Position numbers and translations under genes: made by a program. Below are positions 17,525 through 28,356 of a DNA stretch of 64,000 nt, one piece after another (position 1 is the stretch's first letter; each line of letters begins with the position of its first letter). The notes under the pieces are model-generated. The model was not told the origin of the DNA. It worked only from the letters and a program-made list of their open reading frames with translations, and searched no databases. The DNA lies in NCBI RefSeq assembly GCF_044336245.1, contig NZ_CP172346.1:1922001-1986000 (forward strand), written 5' to 3'. This DNA is from Schlesneria sphaerica (GTDB lineage Bacteria; Planctomycetota; Planctomycetia; Planctomycetales; Planctomycetaceae).

Positions 17525-19159
17525 CTACTGGAGAATCATCGTCCGAAGCTGCACCATCGCCGGAGTCAGGTTCGAAGAAATACGTCCCATGGTGCGTCGA
17601 TCTTCGGTCTGACATTTTACGATATATGCATAGACGCGACGCCATGTCTCGTATAACTCAGTGACGTCGCCTTCAAGCGACGACGCAGACCGGCCGCTGA
17701 GAAGATGATCGTGGATCCGCGCGGCTTGCCGAGTTAGCTTCTGTGTTTCTTCGAGACAGGTTTGTGTGTACGGCTGGCGGTCCTGATTGAGCCAGCGACG
17801 AGTGACCTGATCGACTTGTTCAGAGAAGTGCTGAATCGACGCAGCCAGTTCTTCGGCTGCCCGGTAGTCGAAATCATCTGGCTGAAGATGCAGAGAAGTC
17901 CGCAGAGTATTGACAGTTCGGTGAATCCGGTTCAATACGGCCACGGCTTTGTCACTATCGACCTCCTGAAACACATCAATGAACGAGCGTTCGGCCTGCT
18001 CGATCTTGCGGAACAGGGCGGTGATTTCCTTCTCACCCTGTCCCTGGTCGACCGCTGAAGAGAACTCATTACAGACTTTATAGAACTGTTCGGCGACGGA
18101 AAGGGCCTGCTTGGCCTTCGGCAGCTGCATGACCAGCAGTAGCGGCGTCCGTTCGAAGAACTCGTCGATGTCCTTTCTCAGATATGACGACAGTTGAATG
18201 AACTGCGACTGGTCCATCTTATGCGGTAAGAGAAGGAGCTGGTGAATTTCACTGGTTGCCGCCGCGACACGTCGAATCCCATGATCGATATAACGATTTT
18301 CTTCTTCCTGCAGTTTGGATGCGACGGGCCCCCACAATGTTTCAAACTGCTTGTAGGCCTCAACAATCACCTTGGACTCTGAACGATCGTCACGAATAAC
18401 CGTGACCAGATTCAATGCGATTTGTCGAAGCCGACTGACGGAGCGTCGATATGTTTGAGCGTCCTCACCGTTCCCTAACTCCGTCGCCAGGTCTTCTTGA
18501 AGTCCTTCCAGATCGGCCACGAGCGAGGCCGCCTTCAAGAGAAGCCGCTGGCGGTTCAACTGGGGCTGAATGCCAATCACCTGACGAATCCGCTGACTGG
18601 TTTCGTTTAGGACTTTCATATGATCCTTAGACTCAACCGAAAGTCCGGGGATCCGCTCCAGTCGAAAAGCCAATTCCCGCCAGTCTGCATCCACTTGCTG
18701 AATCTCTTCCTGCAGCAGTGGATCTGCACCGTGCTTTTCTGCGTGCTTGCTGACGACGACAGCTGTGGCGCTCAACCGCAGTGCCTCTGTATTACTCTGC
18801 CGAAGGCCGGGAATTCTTCCCATTTCCTCGTTCAACCCGTAGCTCAGTTGCGTCATCGTATCCGAGAACTTCCGCACCAGCGGACGCAGTTGCTTGATAT
18901 CGAATGACGGCGTTACGGCTTGAATCGATCCAGACTCGCGAGGCAGATCGAAGTCAGCATCACTATCTAAGGATTTGGTGTAATCATCGATGAAGCCTCG
19001 CATACTTTCCCGCGAGTGAGGAGGACGAATCGAAAGGTTTCGTTGTGAATATGCCTCGGTCGACCAGAGGCACGGCGCAACGAAGACAAACCCGCAAAGA
19101 AGCTGGTGCCGAACCTTGCGAGACCAGGGCTGACGTCCAGAACTTTGATCAATGGGCAT
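17525..19159 (-). CDS. Secreted, mostly helical hypothetical protein
   Basis: No family recognised. The ATG at 19159, preceded by AAGGA at a spacing of ten, gives 544 residues beginning with a signal peptide (basic stretch, then hydrophobic residues about 19-33, likely cut after TEAYSQ). The remainder is rich in Gln, Arg, Leu and Glu with long heptad-like segments, suggesting an all-helical periplasmic protein, perhaps a helical-bundle sensor or structural protein. It is monocistronic as far as can be seen: convergent with the YhaN-like gene, and over 1 kb separates it from the 16S terminator upstream. An inverted repeat (17403-17410 with 17450-17457) lies between the two convergent stops. 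Confidence 0.75.
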   Translation of the reverse strand: MPIDQSSGRQPWSRKVRHQLLCGFVFVAPCLWSTEAYSQRNLSIRPPHSRESMRGFIDDYTKSLDSDADFDLPRESGSIQAVTPSFDIKQLRPLVRKFSDTMTQLSYGLNEEMGRIPGLRQSNTEALRLSATAVVVSKHAEKHGADPLLQEEIQQVDADWRELAFRLERIPGLSVESKDHMKVLNETSQRIRQVIGIQPQLNRQRLLLKAASLVADLEGLQEDLATELGNGEDAQTYRRSVSRLRQIALNLVTVIRDDRSESKVIVEAYKQFETLWGPVASKLQEEENRYIDHGIRRVAAATSEIHQLLLLPHKMDQSQFIQLSSYLRKDIDEFFERTPLLLVMQLPKAKQALSVAEQFYKVCNEFSSAVDQGQGEKEITALFRKIEQAERSFIDVFQEVDSDKAVAVLNRIHRTVNTLRTSLHLQPDDFDYRAAEELAASIQHFSEQVDQVTRRWLNQDRQPYTQTCLEETQKLTRQAARIHDHLLSGRSASSLEGDVTELYETWRRVYAYIVKCQTEDRRTMGRISSNLTPAMVQLRTMILQ

Positions 19160-20254
19160 GTTTTCAGCGTCCTTTCTCAAGCGGATTATCCAGAACGCGC
19201 GAAGCGCCATCGCGCGAGGAGAACACTATCCAAATTCGCCACATGCTCCAATACGAAATTGCTGCCAGCCAACTCGTCGCAAACTGCGACGGGAAAACCT
19301 GTACAACGTCCACAATGAACCCCGAATACGATCCGAAAAGCGTTCAAGGTCCAATTGGCGACGAAGACAATGCACCAAGTGCGTGAATCCCCCAAAAGTC
19401 CCGTCCGCACGAACATCTTCCGATTCGGTTCAAATACGAGACTCGACACAGTTGAATACCGCCGCGAACTGTGCCCCACCGGACTAGCAGCGCCCTCAAG
19501 ACGTATTGGTAAACCAACAGCGAGCAAGGTGACTGACAGAGTTGGCGATAGCGAACTCCACCAATCTGCACCAAATCAATGTCCAGCGTTTCAGTTCTTC
19601 AACACGGAGATGCCCGCACTCGGGTGTTGTCTCAGTCAGCTTGCTCGATTGTGGTCAGCTCCTCCGAAAGAGGAGTCGAATCCTACGCAAAGACGAATAC
19701 GTTCAGCGTACTTAAGGGGTGTTGCACGGGTTGCCAGGGCCGCCGGGCTACCCGTGCTCGCAGCACAAGAGGTCCCCCACCCACGACTCAGGATCCAGGA
19801 TTTCCGAATGAGCATCCTCCGACTCGCATCCGGTGCTTCGGGAATGGACGGAGGGGTGTTGCTCTTTTGCGGAAACTTTCCGACGTTAAATGCCTGCCCG
19901 GTGACTCAGAGGACGCGTTGACTAAGACACTCTGTGAAGAAGACCCGAGCAATTTGGTGCCAGGAAGAAAGTCCGTGCGACGTGTAGAACAGCCGACCCA
20001 GCCGAAGAATGGAGAAACTCGCTCAGCCCGCGTGGCTGGGATCCTTTTCTTCACAAGTACCGGTAGACGCGGGTCTCTTTCTTTACCGCGTTGGGAAGAG
20101 AACGTCGGACCAACCCCGAAGAGGAAACGCGAAGCGGAGCGGCATTCCACATTCCACTATCTGCATCCCGGCTACGGCCAATGGTCATTCCAGGGTTTCA
20201 AGAATGACACTCTGGAAATTGCCGAAACAGCTCTGATGGGTTGGACGAAAAACG
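19160..20254. other. Gene-poor kilobase between secreted protein gene and 16S terminator
   Basis: Long open frames exist (188 and 259 codons, plus strand) but their products are rich in Arg, Ser, Pro and Thr and match nothing, and neither has a ribosome binding site, so I treat them as chance. An imperfect inverted repeat at 19725-19756 (14-base arms, two mismatches, CACGGGT at one end and ACCCGTG at the other) and a CCCAGCC/GGCTGGG pair (19997-20003, 20034-20040) are the only structures seen. It could hide an untranslated RNA or a decayed gene. Confidence 0.45.
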
Positions 20255-20294
20255 AAAAAGCCACCATCACGAATAAACGCGATGGTGGCTTTTT
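20255..20294 (-). terminator. Strong intrinsic terminator of the 16S transcript
   Basis: Perfect 14-base arms AAAAAGCCACCATC and GATGGTGGCTTTTT around a 12-base loop. Because the outer arm is an A-run/T-run pair it works in both directions. It lies about 150 bases past the 16S 3' end, the first structure after that gene, and there is no 23S or 5S gene before it. Confidence 0.88.
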
Positions 20295-20436
20295 GTATGA
20301 ACAGGCTGGAGAGTTGAGAATCAAGAATTGTCGAATGATGCGGACTGTTTGTTATTGATTTGAGTCACCGTGTATTGTTCGATCGACTGACGTCTTTCGA
20401 ACCACGTGTGTCTCTGGCGCAATTGACCAATATCCT

Positions 20437-21979
<1,543 letters not shown>

Positions 21980-22246
21980 TTGTTTTCAGAAACGCGACAA
22001 CTTAACTTACGTTTTGTCGTCACGAAAATGTTAACTTGGGTTTGTCCGCTGGCCACACGTTGACTGATCATGTGAAAGTCTTTCGACTTTCCTGATCGTA
22101 TTGTCACAAGCCTTAAAGGACTTGTTAGACAAGGTCTTCATACGGCCAGCAACCACATCATACGAACAAAACTGATTCCCAAAATCTCTCCAACCATGTT
22201 TTCAAAGATCAGTTCCCGTCGCGACTTGCGTTGCTGCGGGAGGGAG
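21980..22246 (-). other. 16S rRNA leader
   Basis: About 260 bases between the predicted transcription start and the 16S 5' end. A stem with perfect seven-base arms GAAAGTC/GACTTTC closed by a GAAA tetraloop lies at 22074-22091, extendable by GATCA/TGATC flanks. Another short hairpin (CGACAA/TTGTCG) lies near 22000-22024. These are probably rRNA processing or antitermination elements. Confidence 0.6.
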
Positions 22247-22275
22247 ATTGTATGTATCGGCGATCTGACCGTCAA
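22247..22275 (-). promoter_or_regulatory. Sigma70-type promoter of the 16S gene
   Basis: On the minus strand TTGACG (22275-22270) and TACAAT (22252-22247) are separated by exactly 17 bases. Each hexamer has five of six consensus bases, in the direction of the 16S gene, with a start expected near 22240. Confidence 0.8.
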
Positions 22276-22601
22276 CCTTCAGGCCCTTCTTTTTTTCACA
22301 AAGTTTTTGTTTCCCGGTTCGGCCCGAAACGAGGTCGTTTTGGGTAGGGTGCGAAAGATAGAACCCAGAAGAGGAGTTGCCACTTTGGGAAAGAAGGAGG
22401 TCTTCCTGAAGGCCCGATTGCCGCCGCCGCCAAACTGAGGCGCCGAACCGCCAGGCAAACTGATCTCGGCACATTCCGCCGGTTGAATTACGATGGCTAC
22501 CGTCTTCTCTATATAGAGTGCTGGGAAGGCGCTGTTGTCACACGGGGGCCGCCCCCGCGTGAAGATCGTCCATCATGAACGACAAGGCCAGGAGGGCGCG
22601 A
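22276..22601. other. Divergent intergenic region upstream of the secreted protein gene
   Basis: Between the 16S promoter and the plus-strand gene at 22602. It holds a perfect palindrome CTCTATATAGAG at 22507-22518, whose TATATA core could be a -10 element for that gene (TTGAAT at 22483 lies 19-21 bases ahead, too far to be convincing). A GC-rich hairpin (CACGGGGGC with GCCCCCGCGTG, two-base bulge) lies at 22541-22561. Confidence 0.45.
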
Positions 22602-23522
22602 ATGTCGAATCAGCGGCTGCGAATGTATTTGTCTTTGTTGGGATTTGCTTTCGGCCTCTCGGGCGTTGCCGCTGCGGACGAGACGACGTTCCAACTCGTC
22701 TATCACTTTAAGCCCGGCCAGTTCTTCCACTACGAGCAGTCTGACCGGGCGGAGCTGACGACGCAGTCGGGATCGAACCAGGCGCTCGCCATCCAGCAGA
22801 CTCAGACCTTCCGATCGTTTCGGGTGATTTCCGTTGACGACGATGGCAGTGCCGTAATCGAGCCCGTCGTGGAAAGTGTCAGAATGGCGTCCCAAACAGG
22901 GGAATCGGGCGTTGTGGGCTATGACAGCACAAAAGATGAAGTCATTCCCAAAGGGTTTGAAAGCCTCGCCGGAACCGTTGGGCGGCCTCTTGCCCGTTTT
23001 CAGGTTTCTGCCAACGGTCGACTCAACAAGGTGACGCTGCTGGTCAACGACGTCCCCAAGAAATTTGCTGAGGCCGCCGAGAAAACCGACCCCGCCATCA
23101 ACTGTCTGGTCGTCTTCCCGGAAAAGGCCGTCAAAATTGGCGAAAAGTGGAGCGAGAAATCAGACACCCCCGTGTCGGTGGGCAACAATCTAACCCAGGA
23201 CCTGGGACTGATTCGTGTCTACGAACTCGCGAAAGTCGAGAACGATATCGCAACGATTCGCTTTCGAACCAGCCTCCGTGTCCCCATGCATGATCCGGAC
23301 ATTCTGCGGCAGATTGTTCAGCAGACCCCGTCAGGAACAATCGAGTTCGATTTGAAGGAGGGGAAAATCCTTTCGCGTTCTCTCAAAATTGACGAAAAGG
23401 TGATCGGCGCCTTCGGCCCCCAAACCTTGCTGCAGGCTCAGGGCGAAATGCTGGAGAAACTCGTTCCCGCAAGGACCCCGGCCAAAGTCGGAGCCAAACC
23501 GGTCAGCGCGAAACCAAACTGA
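22602..23522 (+). CDS. Secreted hypothetical protein
   Basis: 306 residues with a clear signal peptide (hydrophobic MYLSLLGFAFGLSGVAAA, cut before DETTF) and a soluble beta-rich body; no named family recognised with confidence, though similar exported proteins with this layout (a reporter-like DGSAVIEPVVESVRM core and EFDLKEGKILSRSLKI near the C-terminus) are widespread in planctomycetes. The ATG at 22602 is chosen because AGGAGGG lies six bases ahead; the ATG at 22575 has none. The tail is rich in Ala, Lys and Pro. It is followed by the tRNA pair, which has its own promoter. Confidence 0.78.
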   Translation: MSNQRLRMYLSLLGFAFGLSGVAAADETTFQLVYHFKPGQFFHYEQSDRAELTTQSGSNQALAIQQTQTFRSFRVISVDDDGSAVIEPVVESVRMASQTGESGVVGYDSTKDEVIPKGFESLAGTVGRPLARFQVSANGRLNKVTLLVNDVPKKFAEAAEKTDPAINCLVVFPEKAVKIGEKWSEKSDTPVSVGNNLTQDLGLIRVYELAKVENDIATIRFRTSLRVPMHDPDILRQIVQQTPSGTIEFDLKEGKILSRSLKIDEKVIGAFGPQTLLQAQGEMLEKLVPARTPAKVGAKPVSAKPN

Positions 23523-23706
23523 CTTGACCTGCTTAATCAACGCCCTCTGCCGGTCATCGAGAATTCCAGCCCCTGCAGCGAATCCAAAGCCGAAATACCT
23601 CAGGGAAGTGTGGCATCGCGGCCGATGGAAAACGGGATTAAGTGGAGGCAGAGATGGTGTCTGGTGCCGAACGAAATATTGGCAGATGAAGTCATGCTGT
23701 GCAGTC

Positions 23707-23734
23707 TTGCCGCGACGACGTATTCTGTTATTAT
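23707..23734 (+). promoter_or_regulatory. Probable promoter of the tRNA-Thr/tRNA-Val pair
   Basis: TTGCCG (23707-23712) and TATTAT (23729-23734) with a 16-base spacer, ending 17 bases before the first tRNA. Confidence 0.6.
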
Positions 23735-23751
23735 CTCTCCTCCCTAACCCG

Positions 23752-23824
23752 GCCGCCGTAGCTCAGCTGGCAGAGCGATGCTTTCGTAAAGCATAGGTCC
23801 TCGGTTCGAATCCGAGCGGTGGCT
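23752..23824 (+). tRNA. tRNA-Thr (anticodon CGT)
   Basis: 73 bases folding as a standard cloverleaf: acceptor GCCGCCG with CGGTGGC (one G-U), D arm GCTC/GAGC, anticodon stem ATGCT/AGCAT around loop TTCGTAA, and T arm CTCGG/CCGAG with TTCGAAT. The anticodon CGT reads ACG. The 3' CCA is not encoded. Confidence 0.96.
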
Positions 23825-23858
23825 CTTGGTCAGATTCATCTGGCCTTGACCGAGTCAG

Positions 23859-23932
23859 GGGCGATTAGCTCAGCTGGTTAGAGCGCCATGCTTACACCGT
23901 GGATGTCGGGGGTTCGAATCCCTCATCGCCCA
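23859..23932 (+). tRNA. tRNA-Val (anticodon TAC)
   Basis: 74 bases: acceptor GGGCGAT with ATCGCCC, D arm GCTC/GAGC, anticodon stem CCATG/CGTGG around CTTACAC (one internal G-U type pair tolerated), T arm closed around TTCGAAT. The anticodon TAC reads GTA and GTG. It lies 34 bases after tRNA-Thr. CCA is not encoded. Confidence 0.95.
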
Positions 23933-23940
23933 TCACTCGA

Positions 23941-23986
23941 AACCCTTGGAGTTGCTTGCAAACAAGCCGAACTCCAAGGGTTTTTT
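23941..23986 (+). terminator. Intrinsic terminator of the tRNA operon
   Basis: Perfect 13-base arms AACCCTTGGAGTT (23941-23953) and AACTCCAAGGGTT (23970-23982), the latter running into six T residues. Confidence 0.95.
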
Positions 23987-24183
23987 CGTTGATCTGGGCA
24001 GAGGGGACGCCCCGACGCGCCACAAGCCTTTATCGCTTCTCTGTGCAGAGGAAAACCTTGCAGCAGGTGACGGATTCGTCGGCCTGGCTCGGTTCTCCTA
24101 TCACAACGCAATTTGACCATTGACGTTATGTCGTCGAAGCGCAGTGGTGGGCCGCTCACTCGCTCAGTAGGTCGTGAGAAACG

Positions 24184-25068
24184 TCAGTATTCCAGCGGTA
24201 AGGCCGTCGCTTCTGCCAGGGATTCACCGATCGACAGTAACCATCGCTCGCCCACGGATTCCAGAATCACGTCATCGTCCAGGATATCGACCACCGAACC
24301 TGTGAAGTGGCCGATCTCGAACTGACTTCCTCGTCTGAGTTTCACCAGTTTGTCTTCAGAGCGAAGCGTAAACCAGACTTCCAGTTCCTCCCCGTCTTGC
24401 GCGATCGCAGTCAGGAAAGCCTGTCGGGAAACGTCAGACTCTCCGCCAGCCCCGAACAGATTCCTCTGCGCGATAATGGCGTAGTCCGAAAGCTGAGGAT
24501 ACGCCAGTTTGTTGGACGCGACTTGCGAGAGCTGGTTCTTGTTTTCCGCCCCGGGAAGCACGAGGGCATCAATCGCCAGCGAGATATCGACACCTCCCCC
24601 TTTGCCCATGGGGGTCAGATTGAGCGATTGAATCTTGTGAAGGTGTCCCGCCTGATAAAAGTCGAACAGAAAGTTGACGAGCTGGTGCAGAGTTCCTTTT
24701 CCTCGCACGGAGAAGGCCAGCGAGTCGTAGAATCCCTTTCGACTTGTCGCCGGTCCGGAATCAACGTGGGCGGACTGAAACTTCGATTTCTCGACCAGAT
24801 CCAGCAACCAGGTGCGATACAGTGAACGGGCAATTTCCGTGTCACGGGGGAGCGAAGCCTTTTCCCACGTCGCCAACTTGACCGCAGCTTCCTTCGCTGC
24901 AGCCAGCTCCTTCTTCTTTCCTTTGATCTTCTTTTCGAGTTGCTCTTTGCGAGACTGCCGTTGCTCCAACGGGGCGTCGACGTAGTTCTTCAATACGTAA
25001 TCCCCTCCCATGAAGAGGACGATCGCGCCGAGAACAAAATACATCAATCTCTTTCGAAGGTCGTTCAT
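24184..25068 (-). CDS. T2SS PilO/GspM-like protein with GspC-like C-terminus
   Basis: 294 residues, last gene of the secretion operon. A single N-terminal membrane helix (about 8-27) is followed by a charged coiled coil (Lys/Glu-rich, about 35-70) and a ferredoxin-like PilO/GspM-type domain (about 90-175). The final third begins with AIIAQRNLFG, resembling the xxRNLFG entry of the GspC/PilP homology region, then a small beta domain (DGEELEVWFTLRSEDKLVKLRRG). In classical T2SS GspC and GspM are separate proteins; this could be a fusion that joins the assembly platform to the secretin, which is an inference. It overlaps the upstream gene by ATGA. Confidence 0.72.
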   Translation of the reverse strand: MNDLRKRLMYFVLGAIVLFMGGDYVLKNYVDAPLEQRQSRKEQLEKKIKGKKKELAAAKEAAVKLATWEKASLPRDTEIARSLYRTWLLDLVEKSKFQSAHVDSGPATSRKGFYDSLAFSVRGKGTLHQLVNFLFDFYQAGHLHKIQSLNLTPMGKGGGVDISLAIDALVLPGAENKNQLSQVASNKLAYPQLSDYAIIAQRNLFGAGGESDVSRQAFLTAIAQDGEELEVWFTLRSEDKLVKLRRGSQFEIGHFTGSVVDILDDDVILESVGERWLLSIGESLAEATALPLEY

Positions 25069-26756
25069 GATTTGCGGCCCTCGCTCGCGCCAGCAGGGGA
25101 TGTTTCGGGAGCATTCTCCCCTTTTGCAGACTTCTTGTTGTTGGTGGCTTCGGCCGGGGCAGCCGGACCAGTCGTCTCGGCGCCCCCGTCACTTTCTGGA
25201 GCGGGAGATTTGGGATTAGCCGACTTTCGAGTTTCGGTTTTCTTGCCTGCCCCATTCTTGCGAGAACTTTTGCCTGTTCCCTTAGGAGCATCGTCATCGG
25301 ATTCGGCCGTCGACTTTGGTTTGACGGCGGACAGACTCAGCAGTGATTCAAAGTTCCAGGTGTATGATTTATCCTGAACTCGCTCGTCCACGCGCGGGGT
25401 CTGAATCTCGTGCCGTGCGTCTCTCAGTGTGGCTTCCATTCGGGTCACCACACCCGGCTCTCGCACCAGTCCCTGAAATGCGACATTCGCCTTGCCGCCG
25501 CGTGCGGGGGACATGGTCAGTCGCTGCAAGACAATATCCTGCCCCGAAGGGAATCGGGATGACAAGTCTCGTAGCTCGTCGAGCCAGACAATGCTGTTGG
25601 TATTCCATTCGTCGAGTGCGGCGATCACCTTTTTCTTCTCGGCGGTCTTCTTCACCAGTTTTTCCAGGTCCGAGAGCTCTTCCTGCAGCCGACGGTTTTC
25701 CGCGTCGGCACTCGCAATCAAATCCCACTGGTAATATCCAGCGACGGCCAGCATTAATCCGACCACCGTCCCCAGGACGGCGTACCGCTGAAGTTGATTT
25801 TTCGCTTTCGGAGGCCGGCGCGGATGCAGAAAGTCGATCGCGTGCGTACCCCCTTTTGCTTCGTTAACCAACATCCCCAGAAGCGGAACCAGACGCCCGG
25901 AGGTCAGTGGCTTCCAGTCTTTTCCTGGAAGAAATCCCGAAAGAGGGTCGTAGAGTTCGACGTTCGTGGTTGCTCCCTGGGAAACCCGCTCCCGCACTCG
26001 CTCGTAATCGGATGACGTTCCGAGCAGGTAGATCGTATCGATCGTGCGGGCTGCCGAGCCTTCGGGCGGTGCAACGAGCAGTGTCCGGCGAATCTCGTGA
26101 ACCAGTCGGGTCTCAGCAGACTCGTTCCCCAGCTTTCCTGGTAAGCGCACGCTGCGGAAAAACAGGGGTCGCTGTGAGTCGACAACGATCAGATCGACAT
26201 CATCATTGATGACATTCACCAGCAGGGCAAAACCGGACTCAAGGGGATTGTGCTTCAGGAATAACGAGGCTGTCTCGTAGGGGCGGACGAGCAGTCTGTC
26301 CGGGGTCACTGAAGCGGCCGAACAGACCGCATTGATTCTGGTAAGTTCCTGAGACGCAAGCGCGGCGGCAGTGATTTGGCGCGGTTCGGTGACGGCGCCG
26401 GGATGGGGGACAAAATCAATGACCGCACCTTCCGCCGCCCCGGCCGACTGCGATGTCACCTGATTGATGACCAGTTCCGGCAGTTCCGCGTCTGATGCTG
26501 GGGGAAGGGTCAGCTCGAACAATTCGACCGCGGATCGATCCACCCCCACCAGGACTTTCGCGCCACTCCGCTTGTACTTCCCTAAAGCCCCCTGTAGGGC
26601 TTTACCGACGTCCTCATTCGAAAGAACGGAATTATCAGCGGGACGAGGAAGTTCAACGGCCTCCGCGGATTCGACCGTAATGCGATCGCCTGCAGCGGTT
26701 GCGATAACGAAACAGAGTTCCCGTTCGCTGCAATCAATTGCCAAAAGGCGTTGCAT
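25065..26756 (-). CDS. T2SS GspL-like protein (PilM + PilN fusion)
   Basis: 563 residues of the inner-membrane platform. Residues 1-320 have the actin-like PilM/GspL cytoplasmic fold pattern (starting RLLAIDCSERELCFVIA, with VLVGVDRSAVELFELTLP), then one membrane helix (about 325-345), a coiled coil (about 350-385) and a small periplasmic PilN-like domain. The last 90 residues are a charged Lys/Ala/Pro/Glu low-complexity tail (about 470-563), unusual in this family and probably disordered. GspL recruits the ATPase GspE. It overlaps the gspK gene by 23 bases and the next gene by four, so translation is coupled. Confidence 0.8.
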   Translation of the reverse strand: MQRLLAIDCSERELCFVIATAAGDRITVESAEAVELPRPADNSVLSNEDVGKALQGALGKYKRSGAKVLVGVDRSAVELFELTLPPASDAELPELVINQVTSQSAGAAEGAVIDFVPHPGAVTEPRQITAAALASQELTRINAVCSAASVTPDRLLVRPYETASLFLKHNPLESGFALLVNVINDDVDLIVVDSQRPLFFRSVRLPGKLGNESAETRLVHEIRRTLLVAPPEGSAARTIDTIYLLGTSSDYERVRERVSQGATTNVELYDPLSGFLPGKDWKPLTSGRLVPLLGMLVNEAKGGTHAIDFLHPRRPPKAKNQLQRYAVLGTVVGLMLAVAGYYQWDLIASADAENRRLQEELSDLEKLVKKTAEKKKVIAALDEWNTNSIVWLDELRDLSSRFPSGQDIVLQRLTMSPARGGKANVAFQGLVREPGVVTRMEATLRDARHEIQTPRVDERVQDKSYTWNFESLLSLSAVKPKSTAESDDDAPKGTGKSSRKNGAGKKTETRKSANPKSPAPESDGGAETTGPAAPAEATNNKKSAKGENAPETSPAGASEGRKS

Positions 26757-28356
26757 TGAATGCTCCCGTCTGCGTGTTTGAAATGCCTCCTGGGGTGTCG
26801 ATCACGTCCCAGGGGTATCCTCGACCAAGCACCTGCAGGTCTTTCCAGTATTTTCGCCTGACGGGGCGACGACTGGCATCCAGCACAAGTTCTACCCGTT
26901 GCGACAGTCTCGACGCCTCGGAAAATGCGATCAACTGCGTCCGGTAGACATCCCCCCCCACCGTGATGTAGGGAACAAGTTGCCTCATCCTGGCCAGATC
27001 CGTCAGCCCTTCGGTAAACGGCCAGCAAGGGTGCAGGTCGTGCGAGGGACTCTTCTGTGTCGACGAATTGCGCGACGTCACGATCTGATCAGCCAAGTCT
27101 TTTTCCATTCCCGGAATCGCCTGCAGAACTTCTGCCGGAGCCAGATTGATATTGATCAACCCCTTGAGTACCGGCTCAGGTGCTACGGTCACACTATCCC
27201 ACACTTTCCCGAGGCTTTCATCCAGCTTTTCTGCCTCATTTGAGAGAGTGCTCTCGACCGAGCCGGCGACTCCTCCTGGGACCGCGACACTCACCCGAGT
27301 TTGAATCAGATCGACGAGCGAAAGTATCGAGAAACGCGCTGGAATACGGAAGTCGACGCGGACTGACCGTAATTCGATGGGTCGCCCTCCTGCGGGACCT
27401 GGTCCATTCTGACGGTATAACACGACAAAATTGGCGAACTCGGGATCGACAGCGCTCGACAACTGGCGATGCAACTGACTGAGGTCCATCTGGTTCAAGT
27501 TGACTCGCGGTTGACCTGAAGACGAGGAATTCCGTTCGTCGCTGTACAAAGTCAGTAGTTCCACCCAGGGGATGTGCTTCCCACCCGACACATCTTGTTG
27601 TACGGGATCCAGCCCCGCGGCCTGTTCATCGAGATCGATGCGGTGGTTCTGGTTGGTATCACTTCCGTAGAGCAGCGAACGTGTCACTCCTTTAACGAGC
27701 AGCAATTCTTCCAGTGACAGGGGAATACCGTTGCGAGCGGAGTAGGGAGGCGTCAGCGACGAATAATAGTCCCCTTCGGCCCCTGCCGACCGGGGCATCG
27801 AGTCGCTGTCCATCCAGTCCAGCAATGCCTCGGCGATGGCTTCGGTCATTCCGGGAAGTGTCATCAACGATTGACGCCCTTGTCCGGGCATCTCCGTTTC
27901 CCATTGCAGGACTTTTCTCAAATCCAGCTTCCCTGATTCGCGAAGCATACCGTATTGCCACTTCGTTCCCGTTCCGTCGTCGTAGTGAGGAGCCATGGCG
28001 GTGAAACGTACACGGGAGTTGGGTCTCGCTTCATCCGAAACGACAACGCCCCGCATCAGCTCCTGCTCGACCAGATCTGTATCGGAAGTCGCTTCGGGAT
28101 TGGGCGGAAGTGAGAGATAAAGTTTCAGAAACTCCTCTGCAGAGGCGAGAGCATTTTCCATCTGCATCTGCTCACCACGCAGATGAACGACTTTGTTTTC
28201 GTGTGAAATCGACGCGACAAAACCAAATCCGGCCAGACTCACCATCACGATAACGACCATGACGACAACAAGCACAATTCCGTTGCGCCGAGCTGTCACC
28301 GAGTTGACAGGATTCGAAACGGGCCTTCCGCCTGAATCAGACTTCACATCTCTCAT
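26734..28356 (-). CDS. gspK: T2SS minor pseudopilin GspK
   Basis: 540 residues. The N-terminus has a prepilin-type signal ending RRNG followed by a hydrophobic helix VLVVVMVVIVMVS; the glutamate at mature position 5 is absent, as is usual for GspK. The large globular domain includes the helix-hairpin-helix segments LPGMTEAIAEALLDWMDSD and LQAIPGMEKDLADQI, both typical of GspK, which caps the pseudopilus tip. Longer than most GspK (about 330-400). It overlaps gspJ by TAATG. Confidence 0.88.
   Translation of the reverse strand: MRDVKSDSGGRPVSNPVNSVTARRNGIVLVVVMVVIVMVSLAGFGFVASISHENKVVHLRGEQMQMENALASAEEFLKLYLSLPPNPEATSDTDLVEQELMRGVVVSDEARPNSRVRFTAMAPHYDDGTGTKWQYGMLRESGKLDLRKVLQWETEMPGQGRQSLMTLPGMTEAIAEALLDWMDSDSMPRSAGAEGDYYSSLTPPYSARNGIPLSLEELLLVKGVTRSLLYGSDTNQNHRIDLDEQAAGLDPVQQDVSGGKHIPWVELLTLYSDERNSSSSGQPRVNLNQMDLSQLHRQLSSAVDPEFANFVVLYRQNGPGPAGGRPIELRSVRVDFRIPARFSILSLVDLIQTRVSVAVPGGVAGSVESTLSNEAEKLDESLGKVWDSVTVAPEPVLKGLININLAPAEVLQAIPGMEKDLADQIVTSRNSSTQKSPSHDLHPCWPFTEGLTDLARMRQLVPYITVGGDVYRTQLIAFSEASRLSQRVELVLDASRRPVRRKYWKDLQVLGRGYPWDVIDTPGGISNTQTGAFNATPFGN

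Noticed and set aside
19960..19980. gaagaaagtccgtgc, resembling RNase P RNA's conserved region I
   Set aside because: No matching downstream P4 strand (ACAGAA-type) and no cloverleaf of helices could be found in the next 400 bases.
19579..20358. Plus-strand open frame of 259 codons
   Set aside because: Composition is typical of non-coding GC-rich sequence, there is no ribosome site and it reads through the 16S terminator.
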